Assembly (NCBI RefSeq): GCF_047556435.1
Contig: NZ_CP180210.1
Coordinates: 868,001-932,000, forward strand
Direction of reading: 5' to 3'
DNA from: Alteromonas sp047556435
Lineage (GTDB): Bacteria > Pseudomonadota > Gammaproteobacteria > Enterobacterales > Alteromonadaceae
DNA: 64,000 nucleotides
Part shown: positions 1 through 8,405 of the stretch, piece by piece
Position numbering within the stretch: the first letter of the stretch is position 1
Layout of the letters: every line of letters starts with the position of its first letter
Translations under genes and position numbers: made by a program
Notes under the pieces: generated by a model
The model's input: only the letters and a program-made list of their open reading frames with translations
Database searches by the model: none
Told to the model about the DNA's origin: nothing

Positions 1-942
1 CGCGCCCTTGGTTAACGCTGTTCCTCCAGAAAGTGTCAGGTGCAGCTCGGAAAAGTCGAGCTTTGCAAACTCAGGATGGCGTCCTAATCCGACGAACAGG
101 GTGTTGATACCCGCAAAGGTGGTAAATTTGTGTGGTCTCAGAGTTTGGATAAAGCCGTCAATGTCACGCGGGTTAGGAATGAGTATGGTCTGACATCCCT
201 TCGCAAAGAAAGTCATCATACATACAGTAAACGCGTAAATATGATAAAGCGGCAGCGGACAGACAACGACCTCTTTGCCATCCCGGAAGCGGGCACCGAG
301 GCGATCCAGCGTCTGGATACTGTTTGCCAGCACGTTCCTGTGACTGAGCGCGGCGCCTTTTGATACCCCGGTAGTGCCGCCTGTGTATTGCAGCATACAT
401 AACTCATCAAGCTGGGTTTCTGGACGTGGTGGTAATGTTAGTGCGCTGCCTTTATCCAGCACGACCGTTAGAGATGTCGTGTCGTTGATATCAGGAGCTG
501 AATCGGGGTCAAGTAATTCTGTCGCCGACGTGGTGATGACAGTGGTTATGCCAGTGTCGGCTTTAATGGCCTCAAATTTCGGCATCAGGTCACTCAGAAT
601 AACCAGTGCCTTCGCACCGCTGTCGGTAAACTGGTGTTTCATCTCCCGCTCAGTATAGAGTGGGTTAGTATTCACTACCACAAACCCAGCACGTAAAGCG
701 CCGTAAACTGCAATGGGGTTTTGGATCAGGTTGGGAAGTTGTATGGCAATTCTGTCGCCGGGTTCAAGCTCTGTATTATGAAGAAGGTAACTTGCGAAAG
801 CGCGGGAATGCGCTTCTATCTGACTGAACGTCAGTGTTTGCCCCAACGCAGTGTAAGCGGGCTTATCAGCAAACCGCGCCAGTACCTGTTCAATATAATC
901 TGCCAGCGAAGATACATTATCCGGATAGGTCAAACTTGTCAT
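1..942 (-). CDS. fadD: Long-chain acyl-CoA ligase (FadD type), 5' part only
   Basis: Partial gene: the start codon is at 942 and the frame runs off the left edge, giving the first 314 residues of a protein usually near 550. It activates fatty acids with ATP and CoA for beta-oxidation and acts at the inner face of the membrane. The AMP-binding phosphate loop YTGGTTGVSKGA lies near residues 185-196, inside the FadD-like block LQYTGGTTG. The N-terminal segment with NLIQNP and VVNTNPLYTEREM also follows FadD. The family is clear. Which paralogue it is (fadD or another acyl-CoA synthetase) is less sure because the C-terminal half is missing. No strong ribosome binding site precedes the ATG. Confidence 0.85.
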   Translation of the reverse strand, partial: MTSLTYPDNVSSLADYIEQVLARFADKPAYTALGQTLTFSQIEAHSRAFASYLLHNTELEPGDRIAIQLPNLIQNPIAVYGALRAGFVVVNTNPLYTEREMKHQFTDSGAKALVILSDLMPKFEAIKADTGITTVITTSATELLDPDSAPDINDTTSLTVVLDKGSALTLPPRPETQLDELCMLQYTGGTTGVSKGAALSHRNVLANSIQTLDRLGARFRDGKEVVVCPLPLYHIYAFTVCMMTFFAKGCQTILIPNPRDIDGFIQTLRPHKFTTFAGINTLFVGLGRHPEFAKLDFSELHLTLSGGTALTKGA

Positions 943-1071
943 AAGGCGGTAACCACGATTGAAATATAAATTGAGATTCGTTAACCCTAGCAAAGGTTCT
1001 GAATTATTTACATTTTGATTACATGATTAGTATCTATTCACAGGGTTTATGCAGAACTATACAAGGTGGTG

Positions 1072-1533
1072 TTATTTTGTTCGCGCGACCTGATCCGCAA
1101 CCGCAAACGTGAGCCCGCCAAGAAACCCGGCACTGCTTTGAAGTAATTTTCCGCCAGTATCACGCGCGCCCGCAATCAGCGTCACATCCATGATAGGGTG
1201 CATAGCCAGCAACATTACGAGCATCCCGAAGGCGCCGGCACTGGCGCAGATTAAAGCATAAAGTGCCCCGCGGTGCGGTAGAAAGCGGCCAGTCAATGAC
1301 GCTGCGCCCATCGCCATAAACAGCATCGCGAAAATCGCCGTACCATACGCAGGCAATAGCCCTGCCAAATCATAGGCAATGGTTGCCAGGCGCTCAGCCA
1401 GAGGAATCTGCACATTCAGTTCACTGAGGCGAGCCAGGACAGATTGAGTATGAAAGATACTGGCAAAGCTGTATGTGACTAAAAAGGCTGGTACTAAAGT
1501 TAATATAAAGCGGACAAACTTTTTCACATTCAC
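1072..1533 (-). CDS. Small inner-membrane protein of unknown function
   Basis: I do not recognise this 153-residue protein. It has about four hydrophobic segments: near residues 8-25, a central pair around 50-75 and 87-110, and a weaker one near the C-terminus. The amino-terminal end (MNVKKFVRF) is typical of a membrane insertion signal without cleavage. GGGAG lies just upstream of the ATG, and the in-frame GTG two codons later has better spacing, so the true start may be 1527. It lies upstream of the fadD-type gene on the same strand with about 130 bases between them, so co-transcription is possible but not shown. No catalytic motif is visible. Confidence 0.6.
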   Translation of the reverse strand: MNVKKFVRFILTLVPAFLVTYSFASIFHTQSVLARLSELNVQIPLAERLATIAYDLAGLLPAYGTAIFAMLFMAMGAASLTGRFLPHRGALYALICASAGAFGMLVMLLAMHPIMDVTLIAGARDTGGKLLQSSAGFLGGLTFAVADQVARTK

Positions 1534-1637
1534 TCCCGTTTGAATGCGTTGTTGCTGAGCGTCGACAGTGGTGTTGGCGCAGCCTTATCATTCCATGGTA
1601 GGGTAGGCATCTTCAAGTTTTCTTTGCATCTAACATC

Positions 1638-2798
1638 ATGAAAGTATGGCTTTCTTTACTCACATCGCTGACTTTTCTTAGTCCATTTGCAGCTACCGCT
1701 CAAAATAATGATAGCGCCAAAGGCTACCAAATCGAGACGATAGCTGAAGAGCTCAATCGTCCCTGGGCTGTGGTAGAAACGCCAGACAGACGCTGGCTGA
1801 TCACCGAAATGGGCGGCACACTGGTTACACTTTATCCTGACGGCACCACAGTGCGCACAGTGGTGCCGCTGGCGTCGCTGTATGTAGAGGGGCAGGGTGG
1901 CCTGCTGGATGTTGCGCTGACACAGGATTTTGCTATGTCTGGCCGGGTGATGCTGACGTATGCGAAAGGGAATGCCGAATGTAACCGGTTGGCGGTGGTG
2001 AGTGCGACACTCACTGAGGAGGGCGCGCTGGAGGATATCTCGCCCGTGCTGGAGGTGACCCCATGTAAAGACACGCCAGTCCATTTTGGAGGACGTCTTG
2101 CGGTGTTAAACGATGGCACCTGGCTGGTGACGACGGGTGATGGTTTTGACTATCGGGAGCAAGCGCAGAAGCTGAACTCGCAGCTAGGCAAGGTGCTGCG
2201 CTTCCGCGAGGATGGCGAAGCACCAGCTGACAACCCGTTTGAAGACGCTCCCTACGTCTATACGCTGGGTCACCGTAACCCTCAGGGGCTGATTGTTGAT
2301 GAGGAAAGCGGCACCGTGTATCAGCAGGAACATGGCCCGGATGGTGGTGATGAAATTAATGTGCTTAACGCCGGCGAGAATTACGGCTGGCCGGTCGTGA
2401 CGCTCGGAGTGGATTACTCCGGTGCCAGAATCAGCCCGTTTGAATCCTACCCGGGAATGCAAAACCCGTTGTACAACTGGACGCCTTCCATCGCCCCATC
2501 ATCAATGGTGTTGTATCAACAAGACACCTTTGCCTGGCTACAAAATCATCTGGTCATCAGTGCGCTTAAATCACAAGGGCTGTTTGCCATCAATTTGTCT
2601 GAGAGACCACTTCAGAGCCAGCGAATATTTGCTACTATTAATCAGCGAATACGTGACGTGGCCGCAGATCATCAGGGCAATATCGTTGTGCTGACCGACG
2701 GTAGCGCGGCCTCGTTACTACGACTGATACCTCAATCCAGATTGATTCTGAGCCAGAGCTCCAGCCCATTGGGTTGGGGCCGATATGGTGGCGTTTGA
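1638..2798 (+). CDS. Secreted PQQ-dependent sugar dehydrogenase (YliI/GSDH family)
   Basis: Predicted soluble periplasmic beta-propeller enzyme that oxidises aldose sugars with PQQ. A signal peptide spans about residues 1-22, ending at ATAQ. The body carries family landmarks in order: RPWAVVETPDRRWL, the GGLLDVAL segment, HFGGRL, TTGDG, the block LGHRNPQGL, EHGPDGGDEIN and NYGWPVV, which include the PQQ- and calcium-binding loops of the GSDH family (PF07995). The length of 386 residues matches E. coli YliI (371). The gene is monocistronic and divergent from the membrane protein before it. Substrate is not predictable. No PQQ synthesis genes lie in the window, so cofactor supply is unknown. 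Confidence 0.85.
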   Translation: MKVWLSLLTSLTFLSPFAATAQNNDSAKGYQIETIAEELNRPWAVVETPDRRWLITEMGGTLVTLYPDGTTVRTVVPLASLYVEGQGGLLDVALTQDFAMSGRVMLTYAKGNAECNRLAVVSATLTEEGALEDISPVLEVTPCKDTPVHFGGRLAVLNDGTWLVTTGDGFDYREQAQKLNSQLGKVLRFREDGEAPADNPFEDAPYVYTLGHRNPQGLIVDEESGTVYQQEHGPDGGDEINVLNAGENYGWPVVTLGVDYSGARISPFESYPGMQNPLYNWTPSIAPSSMVLYQQDTFAWLQNHLVISALKSQGLFAINLSERPLQSQRIFATINQRIRDVAADHQGNIVVLTDGSAASLLRLIPQSRLILSQSSSPLGWGRYGGV

Positions 2799-2892
2799 CA
2801 GAAGTAGCGTTAAGCATCACAAATAACTATGTGAAATACACAGCAATAGCCTGGCTGAATGGCCGTTATAAGTGAATGAAAGCGCATTAAAA

Positions 2893-2921
2893 TTTAAATT
2901 TACAGTACAAGCCGTTATAAT
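2893..2921 (+). promoter_or_regulatory. Candidate acnB promoter
   Basis: A perfect -10 hexamer TATAAT at 2916-2921 lies 17 bases after TTTAAA at 2893-2898, a 4 of 6 match to the sigma-70 -35 box. It sits about 75 bases before the acnB start in a 196-base gap. The -10 is convincing and the -35 is weak. Confidence 0.4.
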
Positions 2922-2994
2922 CCCGGCGTTTATCTAGTCACGTCCTGTGCCAAGACCGTTTACTTAGGGCAGGATTAACCATGAGGAAGATATC

Positions 2995-5607
2995 GTGTTA
3001 GAAGAATACCGTAAACACGTAGAAGAACGTGCTGCAGAGGGTATCCCGCCAAAAGCACTGACCGCAGAACAGGTTGCAGGTCTGGTTGAATTATTGAAAA
3101 ACCCACCTGCTGGCGAAGAAGAGTACCTGCTGGAGCTGATCTCTGAGCGCGTTCCTCCTGGTGTCGATGAAGCCGCTTATGTGAAAGCGGGCTTCCTAAG
3201 CGCAATCGCCAAAGGCGAAGACAGCTGTGAGTTGATCAGCCGCGAAAAGGCGGTTGAGCTGCTGGGCAACATGCACGGTGGTTACAACATCGCTACGCTG
3301 GTCGACTTACTGGACGAAGATGCACTGGCACCCATGGCAGCGAAAGAGCTTAAGCACACGCTGTTGATGTTCGATGCTTATCACGATGTAGAAGAAAAGC
3401 ACAAGGCCGGTAATGCGCACGCGACTGACATCATCAAGTCATGGGCAGAAGCAGAGTGGTTTACCTCGCGTCCTAAGATGGACGACAAAATGACCTACAC
3501 CGTATTTAAAGTCACCGGTGAAACCAACACCGATGACCTGTCTCCGGCACCGGACGCCTGGTCACGTCCTGATATTCCACTGCACGCACTGGCAGCTTAC
3601 AAGATGACCCGTGACGGCCTTGAGCCAGAAGAGCACGGTGTGAAAGGGCCAATGAAGCAAATTGAAGAAATCAAAGCCAAAGGTCATCCTGTCGCTTTCG
3701 TTGGTGACGTAGTGGGAACCGGCTCTTCACGTAAGTCAGCGACTAACTCAGTACTGTGGTTCTTTGGTGAAGATCTGCCAGGCGTACCTAACAAGCGCGG
3801 CGGCGGTGTATGTATTGGCGGTAAAGTCGCGCCAATCTTCTTCAACACCATGGAAGATGCCGGCGCGCTGGTATTTGAAGCCGACGTAGACAACATGAAC
3901 ATGGGTGATGTGATTGATATCTACCCGTATGAAGGCAAAATCACTAACAGTGAAACTGGCGAAGTACTTGCCCAGTACGACTACAAATCCAAGGTTATCC
4001 TTGATGAAGTTCGTGCTGGTGGCCGTATCAACCTGATCATCGGTCGTGGTCTGACTGACAAAGCCCGCGAAACACTGGGCCTTGAGCCGACCGACCTGTT
4101 CCGTAAACCAGAGCAGCCTAAAGACACTGGTAAAGGCTATACCCTTGCCCAGAAGATGGTAGGTAAGGCCTGTGGTGTTGAAGGTGTTCGTCCTGGTACG
4201 TACTGCGAGCCTAAGATGACTACCGTAGGTTCACAGGATACCACCGGCCCTATGACCCGCGACGAACTCAAAGACCTGGCGTGTCTTGGCTTTACTGCCG
4301 ATCTGACTATGCAGTCTTTCTGTCACACTGCGGCGTATCCGAAGCCGGTAGATATCGAAACGCAGCACACGCTGCCTGATTTCATCATGAACCGTGGCGG
4401 TGTTTCACTGCGTCCTGGTGACGGTATCATCCACAGCTGGCTGAACCGTATGTTGCTGCCTGATACTGTAGGTACCGGTGGTGACTCGCACACCCGTTTC
4501 CCGCTGGGTATTTCATTCCCTGCCGGTTCTGGTCTGGTGGCGTTCGCAGCAGCTACAGGCGTTATGCCTCTGGATATGCCGGAATCTATCCTGGTTCGCT
4601 TTACCGGTAAGCGTCAGCCTGGTATCACCCTGCGTGATCTGGTTCACGCCATTCCTCTGTACGGTATCAAGCAAGGTCTGCTGACGGTTGAGAAAAAAGG
4701 TAAGATCAACCAGTTCTCTGGCCGCGTGCTGGAAATCGAAGGTCTGGAAGACTTAACGGTTGAACAGGCATTCGAATTATCTGATGCGTCTGCCGAGCGT
4801 TCAGCAGCAGGTTGTACCATCAACCTGTCTGAAGAATCTATCGCTGAATACCTGCGTTCTAACATCACCATGCTTCGCTGGATGATCAATGAAGGCTACG
4901 GTGATCCACGTACCCTTGAGCGTCGTGCGCAGAAGATGGAAGAGTGGCTGGCGAATCCTGAACTGATGCGTGCCGACAAAGATGCGGAGTACGCTGAAGT
5001 TATCGAGATTAACCTGGACGATATCAAAGAGCCTATCGTGTGCTGCCCGAACGATCCAGACGATGCGAAAACATTGTCAGACGTTGCTGGCGACAAGGTA
5101 GATGAAGTCTTTATCGGTTCTTGTATGACTAACATCGGTCACTTCCGTGCGGCCGGTAAGCTGCTTGAGCAGTACAACAAAACATTGCCTACCCGTCTGT
5201 GGATTTCTCCACCAACCAAGATGGATAAAGCCCAGTTGATGGAAGAAGGCTACTACAACATCTACGGACGAGTAGGTGTGCGTACCGAAATGCCAGGCTG
5301 TTCACTGTGTATGGGTAACCAGGCACGTGTTGATGCCGGTGCGACGGTATTGTCTACTTCTACCCGTAACTTCCCTAACCGCTTAGGTGATGGCGCGAAT
5401 GTGTATCTGACGTCAGCCGAGCTGGCTGCGGTAGGTGCTATCGTGGGTCGTATCCCTACGGCAGAAGAATACATGGAGTATGCAGGTAAGATTGACTCTA
5501 TGGCTGCTGATGTTTACCGTTATCTGAACTTCGATAAGATGGAAAGCTTTAAGAAAGCGGAAGACGATGCGAAGGCGAAGATCATTCCAACATTGAATGT
5601 TGCCTGA
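2995..5607 (+). CDS. acnB: Aconitate hydratase B
   Basis: TCA-cycle enzyme that interconverts citrate and isocitrate and, in related bacteria, also hydrates 2-methyl-cis-aconitate. The 870 residues match AcnB length. The order is AcnB-specific: N-terminal helical HEAT-like domain, swivel domain (GTGSSRKSATNS near residue 240), then the catalytic domains. The three [4Fe-4S] ligands are present at Cys710 (IGSCMTN) and Cys769/Cys772 (GCSLCMG), the same numbering as in E. coli. The start is GTG, supported by the N-terminus LEEYRKHVEERAAEG and by AGGAAG four to five bases upstream. A terminator follows at once, so it is probably a single-gene unit. AcnB apo-enzyme also binds mRNA in other bacteria. 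Confidence 0.97.
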   Translation: MLEEYRKHVEERAAEGIPPKALTAEQVAGLVELLKNPPAGEEEYLLELISERVPPGVDEAAYVKAGFLSAIAKGEDSCELISREKAVELLGNMHGGYNIATLVDLLDEDALAPMAAKELKHTLLMFDAYHDVEEKHKAGNAHATDIIKSWAEAEWFTSRPKMDDKMTYTVFKVTGETNTDDLSPAPDAWSRPDIPLHALAAYKMTRDGLEPEEHGVKGPMKQIEEIKAKGHPVAFVGDVVGTGSSRKSATNSVLWFFGEDLPGVPNKRGGGVCIGGKVAPIFFNTMEDAGALVFEADVDNMNMGDVIDIYPYEGKITNSETGEVLAQYDYKSKVILDEVRAGGRINLIIGRGLTDKARETLGLEPTDLFRKPEQPKDTGKGYTLAQKMVGKACGVEGVRPGTYCEPKMTTVGSQDTTGPMTRDELKDLACLGFTADLTMQSFCHTAAYPKPVDIETQHTLPDFIMNRGGVSLRPGDGIIHSWLNRMLLPDTVGTGGDSHTRFPLGISFPAGSGLVAFAAATGVMPLDMPESILVRFTGKRQPGITLRDLVHAIPLYGIKQGLLTVEKKGKINQFSGRVLEIEGLEDLTVEQAFELSDASAERSAAGCTINLSEESIAEYLRSNITMLRWMINEGYGDPRTLERRAQKMEEWLANPELMRADKDAEYAEVIEINLDDIKEPIVCCPNDPDDAKTLSDVAGDKVDEVFIGSCMTNIGHFRAAGKLLEQYNKTLPTRLWISPPTKMDKAQLMEEGYYNIYGRVGVRTEMPGCSLCMGNQARVDAGATVLSTSTRNFPNRLGDGANVYLTSAELAAVGAIVGRIPTAEEYMEYAGKIDSMAADVYRYLNFDKMESFKKAEDDAKAKIIPTLNVA

Positions 5608-5625
5608 GTGAGCGTATAAACTACA

Positions 5626-5657
5626 AAGCCGGGCACCGAAAGGGCCCGGCTTTTTTT
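5626..5657 (+). terminator. Intrinsic terminator after acnB
   Basis: A nine-base-pair stem AAGCCGGGC/GCCCGGCTT with a nine-base loop is followed by seven T residues. It begins about 20 bases after the acnB stop codon. Confidence 0.9.
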
Positions 5658-5680
5658 ATGGCCTCAAGGAGAGTACCTGC

Positions 5681-6130
5681 ATGCCAATGATAAAACCTGC
5701 GACACTGGCTTTTATTGCGCTTTTTTTACTGACAGCCGCTGCGGTTCAAGCGATACCCGACCTGCCGGTAAAATTTGATAGCGCCTCAATTGAAGTGAAG
5801 GGGCAGGAGTATCCGGTTGAATACGCACAGACTTACGAACAGCGGGCCCGTGGCCTGATGTACCGAAAATCACTGTGTGAAGACTGTGGCATGCTGTTCA
5901 GGTTCAGCACTCCCAAAAAAGCCAGCATGTGGATGAAGAATACTTTCATTCCCTTGGATGTGGCATTTATCGACAGAAACGGCGTGATAACAGATATAAA
6001 AGCCCTGCAGCCCCATAACCTTGAGTCAGTGGGCGCATCTGAAGAGGTGATATACGCGCTGGAAATGAACCAGGGTTGGTTTGCCAGACAAAATATAAAA
6101 GTTGGCGACCAGATTATTGTTAATCCATAA
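5681..6130 (+). CDS. Secreted DUF192 protein
   Basis: A 149-residue exported protein of the DUF192 family, whose biochemical role is unknown. A signal peptide covers about residues 1-24 (hydrophobic core ALAFIALFLLTAAA-like, ending at VQA). The mature part shows the family hallmarks RARGLMYRKSL, GMLFRF, MWMKNTFIPLDVAFID and ALEMNQGWF. AAGGAG lies about ten bases before the chosen ATG. Two cysteines (CEDC) sit in the loop after RKSL. It stands alone between the acnB terminator and lysC; the 71-base gap to lysC has no obvious terminator, so read-through is possible. Confidence 0.85.
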   Translation: MPMIKPATLAFIALFLLTAAAVQAIPDLPVKFDSASIEVKGQEYPVEYAQTYEQRARGLMYRKSLCEDCGMLFRFSTPKKASMWMKNTFIPLDVAFIDRNGVITDIKALQPHNLESVGASEEVIYALEMNQGWFARQNIKVGDQIIVNP

Positions 6131-6201
6131 CAACGGATAAACCATATCCTTGTTATCTTGCCGGATCTCAGAACTCTGAGCCGGTGAAAACGGAGAAAAC
6201 T

Positions 6202-7551
6202 GTGACTAATGCTTTAACTATTGCCAAATTCGGCGGTACCAGCGTGGCAAATTACGCCGCGATGCAAAACTGTGCACGCATTGTTGCCAGCAATCAGGAA
6301 ACCCGAATTGTTGTGGTCAGTGCCTCTGCAGGCGTGACGAACTACCTGGTTAACCTCGCGCATACTGCGCTGACGCAGGAGCAGATTGCGCAAACCTGTC
6401 AGGCGATTGAAGATATCGAGCGGGCGATCCTTGCTTGTCTGAAAGACAAAGCCAGTGTTGAGGCCAAGCTGGATGATTTACTCGATGAGATGAGATCGCT
6501 GGCATTTCATGAAGAGATTATTCATCGGAATGACTTAAAAGATGCGTTGCTTTCCATGGGCGAGCGTATGTCGTCGCTGCTGTTCAGTGCGGTATTGGCT
6601 GAGGAAAGCGTTAATACCATGAACTTTGACGTACGTAAGGTCTTGCGAACTGACAGTGAGTTTGGTGCAGCAGCCCCACAGCTTGAAGACATTGCGGCCT
6701 TGAGTGAGCAACTATTACGTCCGGAAATTGAAAACGCTATCGTGGTGACACAAGGTTTTGTGGGCGCTGACGAGGAAGGCAGGACTACCACGTTGGGACG
6801 CGGCGGCTCCGATTTTACCGCAGCGCTACTGGCGGAAGCCATGAACGCGCAGGTATGTGAAATCTGGACTGATGTGATCGGGGTGTACACCACCGACCCA
6901 CGCATTACGGATAAGGCACGTCCACTGCCTGAACTCAGCTTTGAGGAAGCCGCAGAAATGGCCACTTTCGGTGCCAAGGTGTTGCACCCGGCTACCATGG
7001 AACCTGCACTTCGCAAAGACATTCGTGTGTTTGTGGGATCCAGTAAAGAGCCGGAAAAAGGCGGCACCTGGATAATGCGAGACTGCAAGGAAGAGCCACC
7101 CTACCGTGCTATTACACGACGTAAAGAGCAGGTAATGGTGACCGTAAAAACGCCTAAGATGATGTACGCTCAGGGCTTCCTGCAGCAGGTTTTTGCTATT
7201 ATCGCTAAGCATAAGCTGAGTGTGGATTTGGTAACTACCTCAGAAATCTCAGTGTCGTTTACACTGGATAATCCGGCAAATTCCGTCGCGCAGCGGTTAA
7301 ACAAAAATACCATTGCGGAACTGGAAACGCTGTGTGATGTGACGGTAGAAAGCGGTTACGACCTGGTAACTGTTGTGGGTAACCACATGCAGACATCGAA
7401 AGGCGTGTCGAGCAAGATTTTTGCAGCCGTCTCAGAATATAACCTGCGCATGATTTGCTTTGGTGCGAATCCACATAACATGTCGTTTTTAGTTAACGAG
7501 CAGGACAGTGGCGATATCGTTAAAGGATTACACAAATCACTTTTTGAGTAA
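6202..7551 (+). CDS. lysC: Lysine-sensitive type aspartokinase (aspartokinase III)
   Basis: Phosphorylates aspartate at the entry to lysine, methionine and threonine synthesis. The kinase signature KFGGTSVANY is at the N-terminus. VSASAGVTNY, TTTLGRGGSDF and the tandem ACT domains in the last third follow E. coli LysC, and the C-terminus LHKSLFE matches its NLFE end. I start at the GTG at 6202, which has GGAG six bases upstream; an in-frame GTG at 6184 has no such site. The upstream gap is only 71 bases, too short for the usual lysine riboswitch, so control is probably by allostery alone. The accessory patch starts directly behind the stop codon, but the gene itself is complete. Confidence 0.93.
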   Translation: MTNALTIAKFGGTSVANYAAMQNCARIVASNQETRIVVVSASAGVTNYLVNLAHTALTQEQIAQTCQAIEDIERAILACLKDKASVEAKLDDLLDEMRSLAFHEEIIHRNDLKDALLSMGERMSSLLFSAVLAEESVNTMNFDVRKVLRTDSEFGAAAPQLEDIAALSEQLLRPEIENAIVVTQGFVGADEEGRTTTLGRGGSDFTAALLAEAMNAQVCEIWTDVIGVYTTDPRITDKARPLPELSFEEAAEMATFGAKVLHPATMEPALRKDIRVFVGSSKEPEKGGTWIMRDCKEEPPYRAITRRKEQVMVTVKTPKMMYAQGFLQQVFAIIAKHKLSVDLVTTSEISVSFTLDNPANSVAQRLNKNTIAELETLCDVTVESGYDLVTVVGNHMQTSKGVSSKIFAAVSEYNLRMICFGANPHNMSFLVNEQDSGDIVKGLHKSLFE

Positions 7552-7871
7552 CCTGACTATAACCATATCTGTAGAAGAGGCCATTTCAATAACGGACGAA
7601 GTCTTCGATTGCATGGAGCTTGGTTACGGAATAACGCTCCAAAAAGCTCAAGGCAGCCAGTTCCCGAGAATCATCGTGGGCAGTCCAGAAGGGTCGCATC
7701 TCAGACCGTGCGTGGCTTTACACGGCGATTACCCGTGCCGAGGCAGAGATACACATTGTCGGGCAGGCTAGTGATTTTGCGTCCATCGTGAAATCGGTAA
7801 GCAATGCCACAAGGCGGGCGAGTTTCTTGAGGGAGCTGCTGGAAGAGAGGGATTCGGGGGTTAGTCATTAA
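7552..7871 (+). pseudogene. Truncated, frameshifted C-terminal end of a RecD-like helicase
   Basis: About 105 codons of the C-terminus of a superfamily 1 helicase survive. The first part reads ELGYGITLQKAQGSQFPRI, which is the late RecD/UvrD motif usually seen as AYAITVHKSQGSEFP. The second part, in another frame, reads AWLYTAITRAEAEIHIVG, which is motif VI, and runs to a TAA at 7869-7871. The frames are rejoined by removing one G from the GGG at 7678-7680; this gives IIVAVQKGRISDRAWLYTAITRAE across the junction (two short pieces). No start codon or N-terminal domains exist: the homology begins right at the lysC stop. It is either a dead gene fragment or carries one sequencing error, but it is truncated either way. 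Confidence 0.7.
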
Positions 7872-8276
7872 TGGCTAACCCCCTCATCGCCGGTCGCGGC
7901 CATCGGGACCTCTCCCTGTACCGCAATTTCATCTTAAACGATCATCGGTGGTCGTCAAACACCTCAAAATCAGCTCATAAACAAAAGCGAACATTCGAGA
8001 ACCACCCGTTTCCAGCCAGCTTTTCCATAAGCGCCTCTCTGATATCCACAATTTTCATAACTTTGAAACTTGCGATCGACGCGTTTGGGAACCGTGATTT
8101 TGTTTGCCATCACTGAGTTTGTGGGTGTTTGAGTGCGTTCGGCACCCTTGATATCAAGCTTCAGCTCAGCAAGGATTGCCACTGAATTGAGAGTGAATTC
8201 CAATACATCTGCTAGTCTTGATCCCATATCCAGACTTTCCCTAAGATTTGAAAGGCTAACACGGAAGGTGTCCAGC
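7872..8276. other. 405-base gap, possibly decayed coding DNA
   Basis: No gene I can support. On the minus strand an open frame of 102 codons (8278 to 7970) is rich in plausible protein segments such as SRLADVLEFTLNSVAILAEL, and a second frame in the same strand reads MKIVDIREALMEKLAGNGW near 8060-8000. Neither has a recognisable family or a clear ribosome binding site, and together they suggest a decayed gene. The stretch lies between the helicase remnant and the LtrA unit. Confidence 0.3.
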
Positions 8277-8402
8277 ATGCCCCATTCTCAAAATGAACAA
8301 CCTGAGTCCAAGCCACCTCATTGGGAACCTGATCAGCTTGGTCGATGGCGACAGGCTGGCCGGCGGATAATTCACCGCCAGAACAATAAGAAAAAGGGGT
8401 AG
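8277..8402 (+). CDS. Small hydrophilic ORF preceding the LtrA gene
   Basis: A 41-residue ORF, MPHSQNEQPESK at the start and RRIIHRQNNKKKG at the end, strongly charged and without hydrophobic segments. GGAAGG lies eight bases before its ATG, one of the better ribosome binding sites in this patch. It stops three bases before the LtrA ATG, and its last codons (AAGGGG) supply the LtrA binding site, so the two are probably translationally coupled. I do not recognise a family. It may be a real small protein or a leader peptide. Confidence 0.45.
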   Translation: MPHSQNEQPESKPPHWEPDQLGRWRQAGRRIIHRQNNKKKG

Positions 8403-8405
8403 TGT

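Noticed and set aside
6522..7088. 188-codon minus-strand open frame inside lysC
   Set aside because: Shadow of lysC; serine-rich composition typical of antisense frames.
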